A stretch of 64,000 nt of DNA. Source: Pukyongiella litopenaei. GTDB taxonomy: Bacteria > Pseudomonadota > Alphaproteobacteria > Rhodobacterales > Rhodobacteraceae. Below, in pieces: positions 43,008-51,226 of the stretch (the first letter of the stretch is position 1; every line of letters starts with the position of its first letter). The DNA lies in NCBI RefSeq assembly GCF_003008555.2, contig NZ_CP043620.1:1-64000 (forward strand). Direction: 5' to 3'. The notes beneath the pieces were generated by a model. The model did no database searches. It saw only the letters and a program-made list of their open reading frames with translations, and had not been told where the DNA came from. The position numbers were made by a program, and so were the translations under genes.

Positions 43008-43757
43008 ATGCGGCCTGACTACGTGGATTTCCATACGCATCTCGACCTCTATCCCGACCTCGCGAGGGCGATTGCAGCCTGCGATCGCAAGCGCGTAGCG
43101 ACCTTGGCGGTCACGACGACCCCGAAGGCGTTTGAAAGGAATGTTGAACTGTCCGCAGACAGCGATTTCGTAAGGGTTGGGCTCGGTCTGCATCCGCAGC
43201 TCGTCGCCGATCGCCATCTTGAGCTCGACCTGTTCGAGAAGCTCTTGCCGCGGACGCGTTACGTTGGGGAAATCGGGCTTGATCGCGGACCCGCTCATTA
43301 TCGCTCTTTCGAGTTGCAACAGTCTGTCTTCGGCAGAATTCTTCGAGCCTGCGCTCAGCAAGGCGACAAGATCTTGAGTCTGCATAGCGTCAGGGCGACG
43401 AAGCCGGTCCTGGACATGCTCGATGAGCATCTACCGCCAGATCGGGCGGGCGTCGTCTTGCATTGGTTCACTGGCAGCAAGGCCGATGTGCGCAGGGCCG
43501 TTGATCGCGGCTGCTATTTCTCCGTTAACGAGGGCATGCTCGCTTCCGACACCGGGATGCGCGTGATGCGCGAAATTCCAATCGACCGGGTGTTGACAGA
43601 GACGGACGGCCCCTTCGTAGCTCGTGGCGACAAGCCAGTTGATCCCGGCGACGTAGGTTATACTGTAGAAGTGATCGCCTCGACGATTGGATTGTCGGCG
43701 GAGGCCACCCGCATGCAAATTTTACTGAATCTCAAGAGGTTATTGAATACCGGTTAG
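43008..43757 (+). CDS. qatD: QatD-like TatD-family metal-dependent hydrolase
   Basis: 249 residues from ATG 43008 (GTG 43002, overlapping the qatC stop, is possible). TatD features are complete: VDFHTHLDLY, GEIGLD, LHSVRA, LHWFTG and ETDGPF. In Qat systems QatD is the DNase-like component. It appears intact, but its partners QatA and QatB are missing. Confidence 0.85.
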   Translation: MRPDYVDFHTHLDLYPDLARAIAACDRKRVATLAVTTTPKAFERNVELSADSDFVRVGLGLHPQLVADRHLELDLFEKLLPRTRYVGEIGLDRGPAHYRSFELQQSVFGRILRACAQQGDKILSLHSVRATKPVLDMLDEHLPPDRAGVVLHWFTGSKADVRRAVDRGCYFSVNEGMLASDTGMRVMREIPIDRVLTETDGPFVARGDKPVDPGDVGYTVEVIASTIGLSAEATRMQILLNLKRLLNTG

Positions 43758-43878
43758 AACACACATCTTGATGTCTTTGGGTGAAAGGTATTCGGCGACG
43801 AACACGCGAATTTCCGTTGGAATGAACCTTCCCCCAATCACACAGCTTGAATGCTGCAGAGATGGTGGTCTACGTGCA

Positions 43879-44892
43879 CTAGGCACCCAGTCTTCTAGCT
43901 CGTTCCGCCATCCTGGCCAGTCGTACGCTAGCCGTCCGTATAGCCGCCGGGCTCTGCGTAACGCCCCGTCCGATCACCTCCCCGGTGGTCAACGCCCCGA
44001 TCCGTGACCTCCCTTTGACGCCCGCTGTATTGAAGAGCCCGCGCATGATCCCGGTCGATCCGGCGACAACGGCGGGCGCGGCTGCCACCATCAAGTTGCC
44101 CGAGATCCCCCGCACGATCAGGGGCGTTGCGGCGATGAAGCCCTTGGCCAGGAACACCATCACGAAGAACGGCACCAGCGATCCGATGTTGGTCGCGGAG
44201 CTAGGGTCACCCAACTGAGCGAGGAGGGAGTTTGCCATGCCAACGACGGTTGAGAACATGGCTGCGATGACAATGGGGTAGAAGGCATAGCTGACCGTCG
44301 TCGAGACCCACCTATGGAAAAAGTCTTTGGTCGCATCGAATAGCGACAGAGCGATCATGATCGGAGCGAGGCCAAGCATGAGTGTCAGCATCATCTTGGC
44401 GAAAATGAGTACGATGCCGGTCATGAAGCCAAGAAGGCTCAACAGAACGAGCCCTATGCCGCCCAAGATCGCACCTGTCATCCAGTTCAGGTTGCTGCCG
44501 ATGGCGTTCAAGTATTGGCTGAACTCTGTAATGAGATCATCGAACTCGGCCGCGAAGTATGTGGCCCCCGCCCCTCCGCCGCCGACCGAGGAAATCAGGG
44601 CTCCAGCAACATAGTCGAGCCCGCCGATGATGGCATTCGCGACCGCGTTGAAGTTGGCCCAGTTGAAGGCGAAGAGCCCTATCAACATCAGCTTGATTAG
44701 GTACCAAAAGAAGCTGGCCCCATCCATGCTGCGGAATTGGAAGAACATATTAATGCAGACGCCGATCAGCGAAAGAGTGGCCATCAGCAGGACGATCGCG
44801 CCGACATTGCTTGCCACAGCCCCGAACTGGGACTCGGCCGCATCGACAAGGAACGCGTCTGCGGTTCCGACCATCCAACTGACGACACCCAC
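43879..44892 (-). CDS. virB6: VirB6, type IV secretion inner-membrane channel protein
   Basis: 337 residues with at least five hydrophobic segments (for example VGAIVLLMATLSLIGVCI, GIGLVLLSLLGFMTGIVLIF). Its GTG start overlaps the stop of the upstream gene (TAGTG). VirB6 links the ATPases to the core channel. It is the last gene of the virB operon here rather than lying before virB8. Confidence 0.88.
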   Translation of the reverse strand: MGVVSWMVGTADAFLVDAAESQFGAVASNVGAIVLLMATLSLIGVCINMFFQFRSMDGASFFWYLIKLMLIGLFAFNWANFNAVANAIIGGLDYVAGALISSVGGGGAGATYFAAEFDDLITEFSQYLNAIGSNLNWMTGAILGGIGLVLLSLLGFMTGIVLIFAKMMLTLMLGLAPIMIALSLFDATKDFFHRWVSTTVSYAFYPIVIAAMFSTVVGMANSLLAQLGDPSSATNIGSLVPFFVMVFLAKGFIAATPLIVRGISGNLMVAAAPAVVAGSTGIMRGLFNTAGVKGRSRIGALTTGEVIGRGVTQSPAAIRTASVRLARMAERARRLGA

Positions 44893-45311
44893 TACCAGGT
44901 CCCTTGCGCTTCGCAGATATCCTGCACTTCACGGGCGATCTGGTTTTGTTGGTCCCTGAGGGCTAACCGAGCTTGAGTATGTTCCGCCTGAGTACTTGTC
45001 GCAAAACGTTCTTCATATTCCGCCGAGGCAGCATCCCATGGTGGGAAGCGGATGGCACAGCCACAATCACCTGATGACTTGATCGCCTGCCAAGAACGCA
45101 ATTCATAGAGCCGCATCATGGTTCGAGCCTTGTAGGCTTCCCGCGGGTCGATTTCGTCCATCCAGGTCGGGCGCGCCGGACGTTCGTTGCAGATCCGGTA
45201 TTGTTGAGGCGACATATCGACTGTGAGATCGTTTGAGACCTGAGGCGAAGTCTGCGCCACAAGGGGGCCCGCCAAGGCGGCAAGCATGAGTGCGAGAATT
45301 GGTTTTCGCAT
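44892..45311 (-). CDS. small exported protein of the virB operon
   Basis: 139 residues from ATG 45311 with AAGGA upstream. A signal peptide (MRKPILALMLAALAGPLVAQ) is followed by a Cys-containing soluble region (CNERP, DCGCAIRFPPWD). It is wedged between virB11 and virB6 with overlap, so it is probably a periplasmic accessory of the secretion system. I do not recognise a named family. Confidence 0.7.
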   Translation of the reverse strand: MRKPILALMLAALAGPLVAQTSPQVSNDLTVDMSPQQYRICNERPARPTWMDEIDPREAYKARTMMRLYELRSWQAIKSSGDCGCAIRFPPWDAASAEYEERFATSTQAEHTQARLALRDQQNQIAREVQDICEAQGTW

Positions 45312-45327
45312 CTGGGGGGTTCCTTTT

Positions 45328-46362
45328 TTACTCAGCGGCAACGGAGGGGCTCATGTTGCCTCTGCCGTCGACCATGTCGAGGTTCAAATCTCTGGTTTGA
45401 CCTGGGAGGAAGAACTCGGTGATTCCGCGCGCGCCTTCATGGCGGCCTGCCTGAATGATCACGTCGATCGAGCCTTCGATGTAATCGATCATGTCGGCGT
45501 AGGTCATCGGCACATCGGTTTTCAGGGCGGCGATGGCGAGGCGGCGAACAGCAAGTTGTGGGGTCTCGGCATGCAGTGTGGTCAGCGATCCACCGTGGCC
45601 GGTGTTGATCGCCTCGAGAAAGGTCATCGCCTCGCGGCCGCGGACCTCGCCCAACACGATCCGGTCGGGCCGCATGCGCAAGGTCGAGGCCAGTAGCACA
45701 TCAGCGCTGCGGGCGTCGGTATCCCGGTCAGCGATCAGCGTCACGGCATTGGGCTGCTCGGGGCGCAGTTCTGCCGCCTCTTCAATGGTGATGATCCGCT
45801 CCTCGGGAGGGATCAGGGAGAGGATTTTGCGCGCCGCGACCGTCTTGCCGGTCGAGGTGCCGCCCGAGACGATCATGTTGAGCTTGTTCTCGACGCAGAA
45901 GCGCAGCGCGGCGTCGATGTCGCCGGAGGCAACCACATTGCGCAGCGCGGCGTTTCGTTCGCGCCGCAGACCTTCGAGGCTGCGCTCCTTTCCATAGAGG
46001 AAGCCGAGCCGGATTGCCTCCAGCGGCAGGGAGGAGAAGAACCGCAACGATATTGAAAACCCGCCCTCGACTGCCGGCGGCTGGATCACCTGCGCGCGGA
46101 TCGGGCGATCTCGATATAGGATCGAGACCGAGACAATGGGCTTCTTCGTGCTGAGCGTCGTCGAGGCGGCCGAGGCGATCTGGTTGCCGAGGTCCTTGAT
46201 CTCGGTCTGGCTCAGCGGGCTACCGAGACCTCGCATGAAGTGATCGCCCTGGAATTCGCCCCAGACTTGTCCGTCGGGATTGATGCAGATCTCGATCGTG
46301 TCGTCGCGCAGGACCTCGGGGCCGAAACGGTCGAGCGACGCTTCCAGATAACTTGCAGCCAT
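45328..46362 (-). CDS. virB11: VirB11, secretion ATPase
   Basis: 344 residues from ATG 46362, one base after the virB10 stop. Walker A GGTSTGKTV (about 165), IITIEEAAELRPE, RMRPDRIVLGEVRGREA and NTGHGGSLTTLHAE (His box) are all present. It is the hexameric traffic ATPase that powers pilus assembly and substrate transfer. Confidence 0.95.
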   Translation of the reverse strand: MAASYLEASLDRFGPEVLRDDTIEICINPDGQVWGEFQGDHFMRGLGSPLSQTEIKDLGNQIASAASTTLSTKKPIVSVSILYRDRPIRAQVIQPPAVEGGFSISLRFFSSLPLEAIRLGFLYGKERSLEGLRRERNAALRNVVASGDIDAALRFCVENKLNMIVSGGTSTGKTVAARKILSLIPPEERIITIEEAAELRPEQPNAVTLIADRDTDARSADVLLASTLRMRPDRIVLGEVRGREAMTFLEAINTGHGGSLTTLHAETPQLAVRRLAIAALKTDVPMTYADMIDYIEGSIDVIIQAGRHEGARGITEFFLPGQTRDLNLDMVDGRGNMSPSVAAE

Positions 46363-46363
46363 A

Positions 46364-47689
46364 TCAGAAAATCTCGAGGTCACGATCAACCATGACCGTG
46401 ATCCGTGTACCCTGATCGACATGTATCACTGGCCGGATCGCCAGATAGTCCTGCATCACGCTTTGCGTGCTATCGCGCAGGTCGGTGCCGACATCGCTTG
46501 CAACATCGGCCGCCGCCTCGCTGTCGATTTGACCCGCTGCAGCCGCAGGCAAGGCGCCGATCAAGGAGATCAGCGCGGCGGAGCCGAAGCGTTGCGCGAA
46601 ACGGGTGTCGACAAACCCGGTGGTGCCAGTACGGCCGAGTTCGTCTCCACCGAAGGCGCTGATCTGCACGGTCTGATTATCGGGCAAGATGATCCGGTCC
46701 CAGGCCACCATGACGCGCGATTGGGCGAGTGCGACATCGGAGCGGTAGCGCCCGATCAGCCGCGCGCCGCGCGGGATCAGGATACGCGTTCCATCGAAAG
46801 AATGGACGTCTTCCGAGACGATGGCGCGGATCGCGCCGGGCAGTGTGCTGTCGAGGGCCGTCTCTGTCACAGCCTGAATCATGGTGCCCTGAACAACCGT
46901 GTTCGATGGGTTCGCGATCACTTCGGCACGTGTCACCTGTGCTGGTTGCGCGCCCGAACGAACAAAGGCTTCATCTGCATTCAGACGCGCGGCTTCCAGC
47001 GTATTCTCCCTATCCGCACCCGCGCCCATCCCGGAGAACGCGATCATAGGAGACGCGATGCGCTCTGCGCGGGCCTCAGCTTCGGCTGCGCGCCGCCTTT
47101 CGAGTTCGGCCAGCCGCAATTCTTCTTCACTTGGCCCCAATGAGGTCGGCTCTGGTGGTACAAGCCGTGCAAGCTCCAAGTCCATGCGGAGCTGATCCAA
47201 TTCGCGATCCCGCTCGGTCAGCTGCCGCTCGAGGGCACGCTGCGCCTCGGCGGATGCTTCCTGTAAGGTGGCAATTTGCGCCGTCAGGTCCGCAATAGCC
47301 TGCTCCGCCCCGCTGTCCGCGGCCTCGGCCGGTCTTGCGCGCAGTTCCTCGAGTTCCGCTCTCAATGTCGCAAGACTTTCCATCAGCGCGAGTTCCGACT
47401 CGCTCGGACCTGTGTCCGCAGGCGGGGCTTGGCTGGGCTCCGGGGCAGAAATCGGCGCCAGATCTCCGAATCCGGGGCCGCTGCTCTGGAACTCTTCCGG
47501 CGCGGCTGTCGCCATTGGTGCTTCTGCCGACGGCTGTAGGGCAGCCCACGCCAGACCACCTGCGGCCGCGATGCCGACGGCTCCAAGGATCGCGGCAAGC
47601 GGTGCAGGCCGCTTGTTTGCCTTCTCTTTGCCTGTCGAACCTTCGAGAGCCGCGAGGCGCGCGGCGAGGTCTTCCGTACCTTCGGTCAT
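46364..47689 (-). CDS. virB10: VirB10, core-complex protein
   Basis: 441 residues from ATG 47689. One N-terminal membrane helix (about 28-48) is followed by a Pro/Glu-rich and coiled-coil linker and the C-terminal TrbI/VirB10 beta-barrel domain (from about residue 245; GTMIQAVTETALDSTLPGAI, DRIILPDNQTVQI). The gene overlaps virB9 by ATGA. Confidence 0.94.
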   Translation of the reverse strand: MTEGTEDLAARLAALEGSTGKEKANKRPAPLAAILGAVGIAAAGGLAWAALQPSAEAPMATAAPEEFQSSGPGFGDLAPISAPEPSQAPPADTGPSESELALMESLATLRAELEELRARPAEAADSGAEQAIADLTAQIATLQEASAEAQRALERQLTERDRELDQLRMDLELARLVPPEPTSLGPSEEELRLAELERRRAAEAEARAERIASPMIAFSGMGAGADRENTLEAARLNADEAFVRSGAQPAQVTRAEVIANPSNTVVQGTMIQAVTETALDSTLPGAIRAIVSEDVHSFDGTRILIPRGARLIGRYRSDVALAQSRVMVAWDRIILPDNQTVQISAFGGDELGRTGTTGFVDTRFAQRFGSAALISLIGALPAAAAGQIDSEAAADVASDVGTDLRDSTQSVMQDYLAIRPVIHVDQGTRITVMVDRDLEIF

Positions 47690-48387
47690 GATGCGGCTTG
47701 CCCTGCGTCCTGGACGCAAACCACATCTTCGCCAAGTCGAAGGACCCATTGTCGGTTGACGCCAGACACGCGGATGACGCCGTCACTAGAGGTGTGGCTG
47801 TTCACCGCGCGTTCCCTTCCGTTCGAATATCGGAAGATGGCGGGCACCGGCGCGTTCCGTGCAAACCGGAAATACGTGAAGGTACCATCATCCCAGATGG
47901 CCGTCGGCGTGAACTCTTCTCGGGCGCTGACCGCATAGTTCGCGTTCGGCGCATCGGCCGCAACCGCCCTGGTGGGTTGCACGTGGTTTTCAGGGTAGCG
48001 GAACTGCACGACATAGTGCGGCGTCTGCCGGGCTTCGACGACATGGAAGTAGTAGGAGCGGCGGTTGGTGTAGACGGTGATGTTGGTGGCGACGCCAGAT
48101 GCTGTCGGCTTGATGGCGAAGGCACGGCCACCCGGGACACCGTCGAATTGAAACCCGACCGTATCGCCGGCGATGATCGAGCGGATGGTTTCACCCTCAC
48201 CGAATTCGACTGTGGTGACGCGGGTCAGAGTCGTGACGACACGGTAAACCTGGCCCTCAGTCCAGGTCGCTACGCGCACGCGGTTGTCATGAGAACCTGG
48301 GCGGGGCGTAGTTTCGGCCAAAGCAGTCGTTCCCGCGAACGCGAGAATACTGGCGGCCAGCAGCGCAGAGATTGGAGTGCGAGTCAT
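47686..48387 (-). CDS. virB9: VirB9, outer-membrane core protein
   Basis: 233 residues with a signal peptide (SALLAASILAFAGTTALAE). A beta-rich domain follows (YRVVTTLTRVTTVEFGEGE; YFHVVEAR…YVVQFRYP) and the C-terminal VirB7-binding region (YFRFARNAPVPAIFRY). It overlaps virB8 and virB10 by 4 nt each. Confidence 0.93.
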   Translation of the reverse strand: MTRTPISALLAASILAFAGTTALAETTPRPGSHDNRVRVATWTEGQVYRVVTTLTRVTTVEFGEGETIRSIIAGDTVGFQFDGVPGGRAFAIKPTASGVATNITVYTNRRSYYFHVVEARQTPHYVVQFRYPENHVQPTRAVAADAPNANYAVSAREEFTPTAIWDDGTFTYFRFARNAPVPAIFRYSNGRERAVNSHTSSDGVIRVSGVNRQWVLRLGEDVVCVQDAGQAAS

Positions 48388-49031
48388 TCGGAACGGTCCG
48401 ATCGGATGGCATATTGGGTAACGGTGAAACCGAAAGGGTTTTGCCAGACATCGTCGATCGCGCGGGTCCGCTCGGGCCGGAATTCGAACATCAACGTGGC
48501 AGTGAACGATCCATCCTGTACCCCCTGCGGGCTTGTCAGGCGCTTTCTGAACCGCACCTGGGCGCGGTTCTCGCCAATAAGGGTGATCGATGCGATCTCA
48601 ACGGCCATCTCGGCCGCAGCCCCGTAACGCGTCGGCGGATAGCTCTCCTGACCCGATGTCCACATCGCGCGCATGCTGGCTTCGGCCGACCCGGAAGACT
48701 GTGCGAGGACACGGCGGACACGAAGATCGTTGTCGAGCTGGTTGTAGGTTTCGCGGTCGAGAATGTAGCGGTAGATTTGCGCTTCTATCACGGCAGGGCG
48801 TTCGGCGAGCGACACGGTTTCAACCGTGGCATTGGGGAGCGCCATCCCGGTCGCGGGATCGTAGGGGACAACCACGGGAGGCGGCGTCTCGACCATCAGC
48901 GCGACAGCCGCAGCTGTCAAACAGCCGAATACACCAAAGCCTGCTCCAGAAAGGCCGATCATCCGCCAAAGCTGTTCCCGGCGCAGGGCACCGTAGACAA
49001 GTTCCTCTTCCACGAGCTCGCGCGCAGTCAT
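48384..49031 (-). CDS. virB8: VirB8, inner-membrane assembly factor
   Basis: 215 residues from ATG 49031; GTG 49049, overlapping the virB5 stop, is an alternative. One N-terminal membrane helix (about 30-50) precedes the periplasmic NTF2-like domain (ETYNQLDNDLRVRRVLAQSS, ITLIGENRAQVRFRKR). This is the standard VirB8 size. Confidence 0.92.
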   Translation of the reverse strand: MTARELVEEELVYGALRREQLWRMIGLSGAGFGVFGCLTAAAVALMVETPPPVVVPYDPATGMALPNATVETVSLAERPAVIEAQIYRYILDRETYNQLDNDLRVRRVLAQSSGSAEASMRAMWTSGQESYPPTRYGAAAEMAVEIASITLIGENRAQVRFRKRLTSPQGVQDGSFTATLMFEFRPERTRAIDDVWQNPFGFTVTQYAIRSDRSE

Positions 49032-49045
49032 CACCCCTACCCCAC

Positions 49046-49843
49046 TCACGGCTCAAGATCCGGCAAGGTGAAGTCCATGTAGCGGCGTTCTTCGGCAACG
49101 GTGGCGGCGTCAACCACGCCTGCATTGCCTGCGCCTAGGGTTTGAATCGCTTCCAGCTCCCACATCCGGGTCATAGCGATGGCGAGTTCCGCCGTGACGC
49201 GGGTGTTATGATCCATCGAGGCTTTGAGATCCTCCATGTCCGGGATCATCTCGACCAGACGTTCCACCCGTTCGAGAGACTGTTCCGCCTCTGCGTGGCT
49301 GTTCTGCGCCGCCGCCGACATCACAGCACCTGTGGTTGCCCGCGTGGCCACGCCTTCGGCGCCCGGATTGCCGCTGGTGGCGATCTCGCGGAGTGAATCC
49401 TCGTCGAACCCGGCGCTTGCCAGCGCCTGTTCCATCTGCGTGCGCATGGGCCCGGCATTGGGCCCGATGAGCGCACTCCAATCGCCCGCCTGGATGCCTC
49501 GGATCAGGCCGGGGATGTCTTCGAAGTTGGCCTCAAGCAAGGTGTCGAGGTCCCCGCCCATGGCAAGCCCGAGGATGCTGCGCGGCCCAGTGAGCGAGGC
49601 ATACATCTCGTTCAGCTGATCGAGCTGGCTTTGCAGCATGTCCAGTTGCTCCAACGCATTGTCCAGAAGATCGGTCTGGATCCCGAAATCCTGCAGCATC
49701 TGTTGAAGCTGGCGGATTTCCTGGGCAATGTTCTGAGTGTCCACCGTGGGCACGCCCTGTGCCGCGACAGGTCCGGTGACATTGAGGGCGAGCGCGAGAG
49801 CGATGCTACCGGCGAAAAGGGAACGGGGCAGGCGCAGGTTCAA
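49046..49843 (-). CDS. virB5: VirB5, minor pilin
   Basis: 265 residues from TTG 49843 with GGAGG seven bases upstream. A signal peptide ends at GPVAAQ; then a helical VirB5 region begins GVPTVDTQNIAQEIRQLQQM and ends in ERRYMDFTLPDLEP. Both ends resemble the neighbouring lytic transglycosylase protein. VirB5 sits at the pilus tip. Confidence 0.88.
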   Translation of the reverse strand: MNLRLPRSLFAGSIALALALNVTGPVAAQGVPTVDTQNIAQEIRQLQQMLQDFGIQTDLLDNALEQLDMLQSQLDQLNEMYASLTGPRSILGLAMGGDLDTLLEANFEDIPGLIRGIQAGDWSALIGPNAGPMRTQMEQALASAGFDEDSLREIATSGNPGAEGVATRATTGAVMSAAAQNSHAEAEQSLERVERLVEMIPDMEDLKASMDHNTRVTAELAIAMTRMWELEAIQTLGAGNAGVVDAATVAEERRYMDFTLPDLEP

Positions 49844-51006
49844 CGCAAATCCTCCTGACTAAAATCCATGTATTGCCGCTCGGCAGCTTGCGCTGCCGCC
49901 AAGGCGATCTGCTCGGCGCTGAGTGGCTCGGTTCGGGCGGCCTTGATCCGGGTCCGGATTGCGACCAGCCGGGCCAGTTCGGCCCGGGCATAGGTATTGA
50001 GCGCGATGGCCTCGTGGAGATCCTCGGTCTCACCAATGCGGGTAATGATGTCCTGAACCCGCAGGGCGGCGGCACGGACCGAGACCAGCGAATAGTCGCC
50101 ATAGACCCCTGCGCCGTGGGCCGAGAGGCTGAAACTCGCGTTGGCGAGGAGCACAGGGTCGATGGTGCCGAGCGCATCGATGCCGCCTACGGCCGCGAGG
50201 TAGCTGTTGTACTGCTGCGGGATCACCACGACATAATGCTGGGTTTCCGTGAAGGGTGGCACACCGCCATAATCCTGCACATTGCCCGGCCCGGCGTTAT
50301 AGGCGGCGAGCGCATGGATAATGTTGCCATCGAACATGTTCAGCATTTGTGCGAGGTATCGCGCACCGCCGGTGACCTGCAGATAGGGATCGTCGTAATA
50401 GGCCGGGTAGATCCCGAGATCGCCCGCGGTACCGGGCATGATCTGGGTAAGTCCGAAGGCCCCCACGGGTGAGCGTGCCCCGATCTGGAAACGGCTTTCC
50501 TGCCAGATCAGCGCTTGCAGGAGGCAGCGCCACTGCACGAGCGAAAGACCCGCGCGACCGACACCCGGCAGGCCGTGGGTGTCGCGCGCCGCTCGGATGA
50601 TCAGCTCTTCGATGCCTTCCCGGGCATCGCCGAACATCCGCGCTGCCGCTGGATTGGTGTCCTCGGGCGCATAAAGACTGGCGGCCGCGCTTTCGACGTC
50701 GTCTACCGCCCCCTGCCCCGCCTCGAGCCCCGCCACGGTTCCGGCCACGTCTCCAGCGCCAAGCGACATGGCATCCATCAGGGACTCAAAGGAGGCGAGT
50801 TGCTGGCGCCCGATTTCGGCCAGTTCCTCCTCGCGGCTTAGCCGGACCTGCTGCAGTGCCAGGTCCCGATCGGTCTGCTCAAGGATGGCCTGCCGCTCTG
50901 CGAAGAGGCGCAGATCGAAGGTCGGCACGCCTTGGGCGGCCGCTGGCCCTGCCGTGGGACCTGCCAGTGCAAAGCCGATCATCGAGAGAGGAAGCCAGGT
51001 CCGCAT
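49840..51006 (-). CDS. VirB5-like protein with internal lytic transglycosylase (VirB1-type) domain
   Basis: 388 residues. After a signal peptide the N-terminus (GVPTFDLRLFAERQAIL) and the C-terminus (ERQYMDFSQEDLR) resemble virB5. The middle (about 150-270) is an SLT lytic transglycosylase with the catalytic Glu in IWQESRFQIGARSPVGAFG, then TQIMPGTA and ALAAYNAGPGNV. It would open peptidoglycan for the channel. A separate VirB1-type enzyme is encoded at 54208, so the locus has two. Confidence 0.83.
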   Translation of the reverse strand: MRTWLPLSMIGFALAGPTAGPAAAQGVPTFDLRLFAERQAILEQTDRDLALQQVRLSREEELAEIGRQQLASFESLMDAMSLGAGDVAGTVAGLEAGQGAVDDVESAAASLYAPEDTNPAAARMFGDAREGIEELIIRAARDTHGLPGVGRAGLSLVQWRCLLQALIWQESRFQIGARSPVGAFGLTQIMPGTAGDLGIYPAYYDDPYLQVTGGARYLAQMLNMFDGNIIHALAAYNAGPGNVQDYGGVPPFTETQHYVVVIPQQYNSYLAAVGGIDALGTIDPVLLANASFSLSAHGAGVYGDYSLVSVRAAALRVQDIITRIGETEDLHEAIALNTYARAELARLVAIRTRIKAARTEPLSAEQIALAAAQAAERQYMDFSQEDLR

Positions 51007-51010
51007 TGGC

Positions 51011-51226
51011 TCAGCCGCCCGCCCCCAAGAGGACGAAATCGCAGGCCGTGTCGCGGCGCGTGACCTCCGCCCCCATGGTCGAGATCGTGGCGGTGGCGGT
51101 TCCTGCCTGCGCAGGAGCCTCGCGAAAATTGAAGCAGTTGGCTTGCGGGGGGTTATGCTGCGCGCAGGCTGTCAGGGTCAGCCCGAGCCCGAGCAGCACG
51201 ACGCTGCGGATGATGGTACGGGTCAT
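51011..51226 (-). CDS. VirB7-like lipoprotein
   Basis: 71 residues with a lipoprotein signal (VVLLGLGLTLTAC). Further cysteines lie in the short mature part. It overlaps virB4 by ATGA and sits where a VirB7 lipoprotein would be expected to stabilise VirB9; size and context support this, sequence only weakly. Confidence 0.7.
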   Translation of the reverse strand: MTRTIIRSVVLLGLGLTLTACAQHNPPQANCFNFREAPAQAGTATATISTMGAEVTRRDTACDFVLLGAGG

